A stretch of DNA of 64,000 nucleotides. It comes from Chaetomium olivaceum (taxonomy: Eukaryota; Ascomycota; Sordariomycetes; Sordariales; Chaetomiaceae). The notes below the pieces were generated by a model. The model made no database searches and had not been told where the DNA came from. It saw only the letters and a program-made list of their open reading frames with translations. The stretch covers positions 1,302,001 to 1,366,000 of the forward strand of contig JAYWVB010000001.1 of assembly GCA_039881045.1 (NCBI GenBank), in the 5' to 3' direction. Position 1 is the first letter of the stretch, and every line of letters begins with the position of its first letter. This document shows, piece by piece, positions 57,133 to 64,000 of the stretch. The position numbers and the translations under genes are program-made.

Positions 57133-58316
57133 ATGAAGCGCGACTGAACTGGCTGGCTGCTGCTGTGCCGTCGGGAGCGTGCCGCTCCTGGACTTTTTGG
57201 TTTGGCGTTTTCTCCTTCTCCCCCCCCCCCCTGTCGACGAGCGAATCTTCTCTTTCTCCTGAACGGTCAGTCACCTCACACTCCTTCACCCCCCTGAGGG
57301 CCGGCCGTTGTAGTTATTTGGAATTGGATCTGGAATTATTGATCACCCCTCCTCCCCCCCCGGGCCCCCAACAAGGCCATTGTGGTGGTGGTTATTTGGA
57401 ATTGGGTTTTGGAATTTGCCCGACCAGCTGGCTTGGCTTAACTCATGTATGTACCAGGGTAGGTTTACTAGTGCCGTCTCCCCCCGTTTCATGCCTCCTT
57501 TTTTTTTTCTTTTCCTTTTCCTCCCCTTGTCGGGGGATTTGCTCTGTCTCTCTTGTCTGATGAAATGAAGTTGGGATTAACTCTGTAACTCGCTAGTGTC
57601 GCTGGGTGTGTGGTTTTGTCTCGGATGGCTTGGGAGGGACGAAACCGAGCCGAAAGACAAAATTGAAGTGAACACTGCCGGACGCCACTTGGGCAAGCTT
57701 TGGGTAGAGATGGGCGGGATGGGCAAGATAGGCTCGGTCCCGAGGGAGCGGTCTGGTGGGTTGCCGTTTTGTTTGAAACGACACACTAACTAACTAATTA
57801 ACGATCCCGCAGCATTGACATTGACACGTGAGGAAAGTGGATGGTGGATGGTGTTGTTGTTGTGGTTGATGCACAACTCCCAAACATGATGTTGCCTTCC
57901 GCCCCCCCCCCCTTCCCTTCTCCACCACCCCCACGAGGTCGGGGGAGTTCTGATAACGAAAAGCCAAGAGCCTCCCCACCGTCCCCGTCGTTCTTCGGGC
58001 CGTCTGCTCGGAGAGGGTCGGGGAGGTTCGGCGCGGTCGGAGGGTTTGACTAGTGGAGTGTATGCAGAACCGACGTGACGGCCTCTCTCGTGCTCTTGTG
58101 ACGCGTTCCGGAGCCTGCCCCTTGAGCAAGATTTGTTCAAAGCCTCGGCAGGGGACGTGACAGATATGTAACCATGTCTTTGCGGGTGCGAGGTTGGGGG
58201 GGGGCAAGTGGCGTGATAGTTTATCAACAACGCATCCCCATCACACACCCCCCACGTGCCCTTCCATTGGCGCATCTGATGGTTGCGAATCCGAACGGTC
58301 GGATTCCTTTCGTGGG

Positions 58317-58337
58317 GTCGGTCGGTCGGTCGGTCGG
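58317..58337. repeat. (GTCG)n microsatellite
   Basis: Five tandem GTCG units. Confidence 0.85.
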
Positions 58338-59318
58338 GCTCGGTCTCTGACCGCATCCCGTCATCAAATGCTTGTTGATGCGTGCGTGCTGTGCTGTCTG
58401 TCTGTCGTCCGGATCGGGATGGCCCTTTCCGCGCCCCCCGAACTATGTCGGCGCCCGACGAACGCTTCGGGTCGGTACTTTCGGAGGCAGGAGAGGGGAG
58501 GTCGGAGGGCGGGGAACTTCCAGCTGTTCCTTCATCGCCGTCCTTCCGAAGCTGGTTAAGCTGCCCAGTCCTTGGCCCTTCCCCTCCTCACCTCCCCTCC
58601 CCGCCCCGCGCGCGCTTGGCCGTCGTCGGGGCGTTGATCGGCGGGTTGACGACTGAGCGCCGGAGCTCAGTCCGTTCGAGGCGGGCACCTGTATAGTTAG
58701 TTATGCGGAGAGCGGGATTGGGATGATCACAACCGCCGTCCCAAGTCCCTTCACCTCAGCCCTGCCCCGCCTTGTCCTCCTGCCTTCTTGTTCTTATTCT
58801 TATTCGGACGTCCCCGTTGCTCGGGCATGTCTTAGCTAGCTTGTCACTATGTAGGAATGGGGTTTAGTTTGCGAGGGGCCACGGCAGTTGCTAACAGGGG
58901 AGATCGCTGTCGTGTGTTTTAAGTTTTGTCTATCGGCTCCGAGCTGGGTTCGGGCCGCTGCTCATCGGGAGGGGAGAGAGAGCTGGCGGAGAGTTGCTCA
59001 TGACCGAGATGTGCATGAGCTGGGTATCGCAATTATTGCCCCCTCCCGGCCTTAGCAGGAAGAGGAATGGTTGGATAGGTGAGAGTCAAAATGTGGGAAG
59101 CGGCTGCAGTCGGTCTGTTGATGAGATGTTCACCGATCTGCAGCTTGCTGTCTGAGGTATCGTGGCTGCGCCTAGCCTTCGTCAACTAGATAGCATGCGG
59201 GTTAGGGTACTTTCACAGCCTAACGTACCTACCTAACAATGGTCAAGTGGTCGAGAGCGTTGTCGAGCTAAACGTCGAGAGCAAATAGTGCCTTGACCGT
59301 TGCGCTATTGAGACGTAG

Positions 59319-59363
59319 GGCGTTGGGCCGTAGGACGTTGGGCCGTAAGGCGTTGGGTCGTAG
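59319..59363. repeat. 15-bp minisatellite
   Basis: Three tandem copies of a unit like GGCGTTGGGCCGTAG with one or two changes each. On the minus strand an open frame of 62 codons reads it as LRPNA repeats (RPNALRPNVLRPNALRLN). Confidence 0.75.
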
Positions 59364-60639
59364 GATGTAGGGCATTACACGCTGCGTCTTGCTCTCGCCG
59401 ATGAAAAAGAGTTCAGTGACATTGCCGATCGTGTTGACCGAAGTCTGGGTATCCATGTAGAGCCTCCAAGAGCTTATTCCGGACTCCCACTCCCGGTCTC
59501 AAACACACGGAGCTAGCTCCGTCGAGAAGCAAGTGGCGGGCTATCACCGCCCTGCCTGACCACTCAACGGCCGTCCCAATGGGAAGGTTAACTTTAACCA
59601 GTGGATACGGCTAAGTTAGTACCAGAAGCCCACTTGTGCCTGGAACTCAGAGTGGGTTCCACAAGTTGAAATCGTTATGCTGACAACTCTCGCTCCCTCG
59701 GCCGTTCCCAAGCCAGGTCATAATGCTTTGGGAAGTGTTCAAAAAACATCATTGCTTTAGGTTGCTGTATAAGCCAACAGTGTGTTCGGCACCCTCTCTC
59801 AGTGAACATAACGGTCTCGGCCAGGGCCAGTATATCCTGAGATCCTCGGGCAAACGACTTGGTGGGTTACTGTTAGGATAGAGTATTTCTAGTGTTCCTA
59901 GTACCACACAACCTCAGTTTAGGAGGGCCGCACCAGTCGATTATAAAGCTGGTGATATCGTCCGACCTGTTGCTCCTTTTCCAAACTATCGATTATGCGT
60001 GGCCAGATACAAGTGTGACAGTAGCATAAGCTACGTTGACATTTTGTACTTGATGTAGCATCCCCCCTTGGTAACTAAACAATGCAGATATCCCTGAACC
60101 ATTGATAGCGTTGGACTGTCTTTTGAGATGGGAGCCAGCATAATTATCCGCCTTGTTTAATGTTAACTATTCTGGTATTTGGCATCACTTAACCCAACAT
60201 TTAATGTGGGAATGGCCGACTGAATAAGTAAGAGAAAAACATACGACTGAACGTCACTGACCCACATGCCCTGATAGATGTGGAAGACTCCCTTACATAT
60301 ATGTTGCCCTCCAGAAAGGTAGCAGTTTCCCGTTCCGTCATCTCCATCTGCTCGAACAGCTTTCGGAACGGTAGTCTGGTACCTCTCTGTGTTGCCGGTG
60401 ATGATCTCGACTATGCTTTCGTGAGACCGTCGCCAATATTGAGGAAGCCGACCGGGCACATATGAGGGCGCCGTCGGTCTTGGTTGATGCATTGCTACAC
60501 ATCACGTTTGCTTTCCCAACGTTCCCATCCAACCTAGCCCTGTCTCTAGGACCGGCCCGCAGATCGTGAGCTGTAGTCATAGAATCGTAGCGGCTTCTAT
60601 CTTGAAACAGACACGAGGCTGAGTGGTGTATGTACCATA

Positions 60640-61026
60640 AGTCATATGTGATCTACCTTACAAAAGAGAAGACGACGTTGTTTGTTAGTTTATGAGTGGT
60701 GGTATTTATTCTCGATATCATCCCACTCGCAGTGCTCAACCTGGTGGCGTGTCTTGATGAACCTCGTTGCGCCGGATCTCTCGGCCACATCTTGGGGATA
60801 CTATTGGATGTCCGCTCCGAGAGCATATGGATTGCCTCAGTTTGAATTGGGGGCAAAGCAGTGTTAGTACGAGTGGGCTTCGGGATCTGGCTAGCTGTTT
60901 AGGATGTAAACCCCTGAGCGACCACTTACACGGGATGTCGCAGGCAACTCCTTTAGGCGGAGGCCAACATCCATCATCTATCAAGCCATCATCCGTTGCA
61001 AATACAGCCCATACCGTGGTATGCAT
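60640..61026 (-). pseudogene. Possible remnant of a secreted or Cys-containing protein gene
   Basis: Minus strand. Coding-like sequence GLIDDGCWPPPKGVACDIPC is followed by a good intron (about 60929-60843: GTAAGT donor, CTAAC branch, ACTGAG acceptor), then NPYALGADIQ, a TAG stop, and in the same frame YPQDVAERSGATRFIKTRHQ and VEHCEWDDIENKYHHS before a TAA. The single in-frame TAG inside otherwise continuous sequence suggests a recently inactivated gene or a base error. The 5' end is unclear, because a TGA precedes the first ATG at 61026. I do not recognise the family. Confidence 0.35.
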
Positions 61027-62219
61027 TCAGTCACCCACGGTTGTAAGTAACAGTCCGTCAATAAGAAGGGGCTGCGTGTACATGGGGCTGTTAAAAACAA
61101 TAGTCTACCCCCGACGTTTTTCGAGTTTGCGGATTGAGGTTTCTCTCAAGGTTTCGATGTTACGTAGCGTTGACACTATCGCCAGCGATGATAGGTATCA
61201 CGTTTACCTCTGAATCTTACTCATTGCGGCACGCACTGTAGATGATACAAAAGCGAACCATTACTCAACTGAATACTATCCGGGTCGTTAGGGTTTCAGT
61301 TCTGCCGTCACGCAGAAAAGTTTCCGCTGTTCCTCGATGATACATACCGAAAGGGTGACTGAGAGAGGTCCTATACTCAAAACTATAACTCCCTCTTCTC
61401 TCAGTTCGCTATAGAATGTAGTGTCTTGGTTGGGCCGTCGCCGTCTGGAATGGTCCGGCCACAGTGTCTGCCTGTGCCTGGTCCTGGCCTCTCCAATATA
61501 GTTGCAGAAACAAGCGTGCTTGATCAGGCACAGTATGTCATAATGTTATTTGAGAACAACCTAACGTGCCAGTCCAGTGAAAAAACTGAGGTTAGAAATC
61601 TAAGTTATTCTCCTTGTTGGAGTTTCATAATACAAGTTCAGAAACTCGTTATGGGGGGACACCATCGTACGACCGGGGCACTCCCAGGAACCACGCAGGC
61701 AACGGCCCCTATCTACCGGAGCTGGGTACATCGTTAATAAAAGCGTGACTGGTTCTGGGGTATCCATCCATGACACTTACCGAAGGAGACCCTGCGAAGC
61801 CATGTGACCTGGCACACGCCTTAACCCTCAAGAGCGAGCCCGAAGGTATAACTGGCTCTAATATATAGCACAAGCAGCGTACAATCCAAGCCCCAGCCAA
61901 ATCTCTCACCACCCGTGCCCCTAAAACCTCTTGCTTAGACCGTTGACACGTCCCATGTGGCAACACAGCACCAAAAACCATCAACAAATCCCCCCCCCCC
62001 CCCTTTTTCCTTTGCAGAAGCCAAACTCACATTAACCCCGTCTCACCAAAAAGGTAGGTCAGCACCAGCCCACCACACAGCCCTCTGACACCCACGCCTC
62101 GGTCGGTAGGTAGATAGTCAGCCATACACAGCCAGGCCCAAGTCCCGAACTGACCCATCATACACAGTATATAGATAGAGTAGTATAGGTAGCCAGAACA
62201 CGATCCGAGCTTCCCCCTT

Positions 62220-62300
62220 CCTCCCCTTCCCCTTTTTTCCCCTTTCCCCTTCCTCCCCTTCCCCTTTTCTCCCCTTCCCCCTTCCCCCCCTCCTCCCTCC
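62220..62300. repeat. Pyrimidine-rich CCCCTTCC repeat
   Basis: Irregular tandem CCCCTTCC/CCTTTT units on the plus strand over about 80 nt. Confidence 0.75.
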
Positions 62301-62584
62301 CCTATATCCCAAGCTCATGGAACCCTACAAACCCACAAACCCACAAACCTCACTTCGACCTCAAGCCCACCCACGCCCATCCATACCCGCGCCACACCCA
62401 CGCAGCCAAAACCACCAACCCACCCAACCCCAACACCCCACCGCCGCCGCGACTCAGCGGCAAAGCCAACGGGGCTAACGCAGCAACAACGTTAACAGGT
62501 ACATAGCATCGTGACATGCCGCTGTGCCGCTGTGCCGCGAAGCAGCATGTCTTGTGTTGGTTGGATTGTGTTGAGGTGGTAGCT

Positions 62585-62585
62585 G

Positions 62586-62612
<27 letters not shown>
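62585..62612. repeat. (CA)14 microsatellite
   Basis: 28 nt of alternating C and A. Confidence 0.95.
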
Positions 62613-62616
<4 letters not shown>

Positions 62617-63278
62617 GCGGCGCCTACACACACAGACACACAGCCCTACCGGTATGACAGGGCTACGCCGCGAGGCAACATATCCTGGGCGGCAACGCGT
62701 CTCAGGCAGGGCAGGGCACGGCTTGGTGTCTATCTCGATCCAGCTGTCAGGGCATATAACAATGGTATCGGTAACATGTAGTCGATGAAAGGGACAGGTT
62801 TAAGTACGTTAAAGAATGGCATGTAAAAGGGGGTAGACAAGCAAGATCGTTTTGTTCCATTTGGCATCCGATATGATACGGTAATCTGGCATGGGCTATA
62901 TATCGGCTTCTTCACCCCGCCGCCCACCGGCCGTAAGATGGCATCCCCGGCCACCAATAAGCCAACTCGCTTCATCCACCCAGGAGTCTCGTAGTCGAGT
63001 GTACTCCGGTATCTCATTCCGTAACCTGAATCCCCGAACCGCACCGTAGAGACAAAAGAAACAAGCCCACAGTCCTAAATAAGCCGGACGGGTACCGTTC
63101 TAACCAAATCCTGAATAACACGAAGGGTAGTGTAATGGTTGTAAAATGTTCGTCGCATCACATCGCAAAATAAACCGCCCATTCCCAAAACCCCAGAGCC
63201 AAAAACCAAAACAAAAAGTGCCCGCTGATAGAAGGGAATATATGGCCGCAAAAGAATATCAACAACAGAATTTAGCAT

Positions 63279-64000
63279 CTATGATGATGTAGCGTGCTCG
63301 TCACCAAACGGACTCCTTTCCCGCCCTTTGGGAGGTATGGTCGAGTCTCGTTGTGACGCCCTCCTCGTGGCCTCCTCGATAACAGCGCTCAGGGTTGTGG
63401 TGCTGTGGGAGGCGGATTTGGGCGGGTCCGAGAACGGGCCCTCATCCGAGGCCGGGGAGTCGACGATGAGCGTGGGGGCTGACGAGTCGCGCATGGTGGA
63501 CCCTGATGCCGTCGGAGACGTGTCGGAGTTGGCGTCGGAAGACGGTTTTGGCGGCCTGTTGGCGCCCACCTTCTTGACACTCCCCACGCGGACGACCATG
63601 GCGCGGGCTGGGGTGGCGGTGGCAGTGCTGGCGTTGTTGAGGAAGGTCGAGCCGACGCTGAAGGTGCTGTTCGCGGGACTCGGGGGTCGCGGCATCAGGG
63701 TTGTACTTCTCGTAGTCGACGGCCGGGACGGGCGGGGTCGAGCTGCCGGTCGAGTTGGCGGAGTGGGCCGACTTCACGCTAACCATGGCCGGCTTCGCCC
63801 GCATGCCGGTCTGGGCGGGAGCAACGACAACGGCGCTCTTGCCATAAATAGTGGACGCCACGCTAGACCGCGGGGCGTACGAGGTACGGGCGTAGGAAGT
63901 GCGGTCGGAGAAGGCCGATAGTCCGGAGTAGGTGGAATCGCGCAGATCGCCGGGAACAAAGAAGTGCTGGTCCTCGGTGCTGGCGGGGTGCCGGCTTGCG
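63279..64000 (-). CDS. C-terminal part of an Opy2-like membrane anchor protein (partial, cut by right edge)
   Basis: Minus strand, entering from the right edge and ending ERSPFGDEHATSS with TAG at 63281-63279. The visible part is the cytoplasmic tail: EDQHFFVPGDLRDSTYSGLS, AFSDRTSYARTSYAPRSSVA, STIYGKSAVVVAPAQTGMRA, KPAMVSVKSAHSAN, and after a frame change near 63696, STFSVGSTFLNNASTATATP and MVVRVGSVKKVG. This Ser/Thr-rich block is characteristic of fungal Opy2 proteins, which anchor the Ste50/Ste11 adaptor to the membrane for osmostress and MAP kinase signalling. The diagnostic N-terminal Cys-rich domain and membrane segment are outside the window, so the name rests on the tail only. Distal tail (AVIEEATRRASQRDSTI) is polar. 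Confidence 0.65.

Larger units (their letters stand above)
53554..63278. other. 9.7-kb region without a supportable complete gene
   Basis: Includes the ras-2 3' region, several pyrimidine-rich stretches and microsatellites (56711, 57111, 58317, 62585), and a possible decayed gene at 60.7-61.0 kb. From about 59.1 to 61.9 kb the sequence is clearly less GC-rich than the genes. No tRNA, transposase or polymerase motif seen. Confidence 0.4.

Noticed and set aside
1..64000. CRISPR array, prophage, insertion sequence or secondary-metabolite cluster
   Set aside because: The DNA is fungal nuclear sequence. No spaced direct repeats, transposase, integrase, polyketide synthase or peptide synthetase motif was seen.

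Overview
The window looks like nuclear DNA of a filamentous ascomycete, most likely a sordariomycete close to Sordariales/Chaetomiaceae. The evidence is short introns (46-203 nt) with GTRNGT donors and RCTAAC/RCTGAC branch points, GC-rich coding sequence, long GC-poorer spacers, and recognisable fungal genes: a RAS-2-type GTPase, an ApsA-type PH protein, a Mit1-type remodeler and UBC12. I cannot name the species.

Layout. 1-6 kb: three genes for predicted membrane proteins of unknown function (one cut by the left edge). 6.6-10 kb: a CCCH zinc-finger protein (minus). 12.1-18.5 kb: a Mit1/CHD3-like SNF2 chromatin remodeler (minus). 19.2-21.3 kb: a mitochondrial 21S rRNA 2'-O-methyltransferase (plus). 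22-23.4 kb: a secreted cysteine-rich protein, probably GPI anchored (plus). 23.7-25.3 kb: indoleamine 2,3-dioxygenase (minus). 26.7-28.3 kb: a fold-type-II PLP serine/threonine dehydratase or racemase (plus). 28.7-30.2 kb: ketol-acid reductoisomerase ILV5 (minus). 31.4-32.1 kb: NEDD8-conjugating enzyme UBC12 (minus). 33.4-33.9 kb: a small unknown gene (minus). 34.5-35.7 kb: an OTU cysteine protease (minus). 36.5-40.6 kb: the ApsA/Num1-like cortical protein (minus). 48.1-48.9 kb: a type II haloacid dehalogenase-like hydrolase (plus). 52.7-53.6 kb: ras-2 (plus). 63.3 kb to the right edge: the C-terminal part of an Opy2-like membrane anchor (minus, partial). The stretches 40.7-48.1, 48.9-52.7 and 53.6-63.3 kb hold no gene I can support apart from remnants and simple repeats.

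The genes do not form a cluster for one pathway. ILV5 and the PLP dehydratase share branched-chain/threonine chemistry, the dioxygenase opens the kynurenine/NAD route, and UBC12 and the OTU protease both act in ubiquitin-like systems, but each looks independently regulated.

A caution for any reader: many clearly conserved genes (ILV5, remodeler, rRNA methyltransferase, dioxygenase, dehalogenase, OTU, ApsA, Cys-rich protein, Opy2, and unknown gene 3) change reading frame at points where one missing base, usually in a short C or G run, explains everything. UBC12, ras-2 and the PLP dehydratase are intact. I read this as single-base deletions in the assembly rather than mass pseudogenisation, so coordinates of broken CDSs are spans and not clean reading frames.
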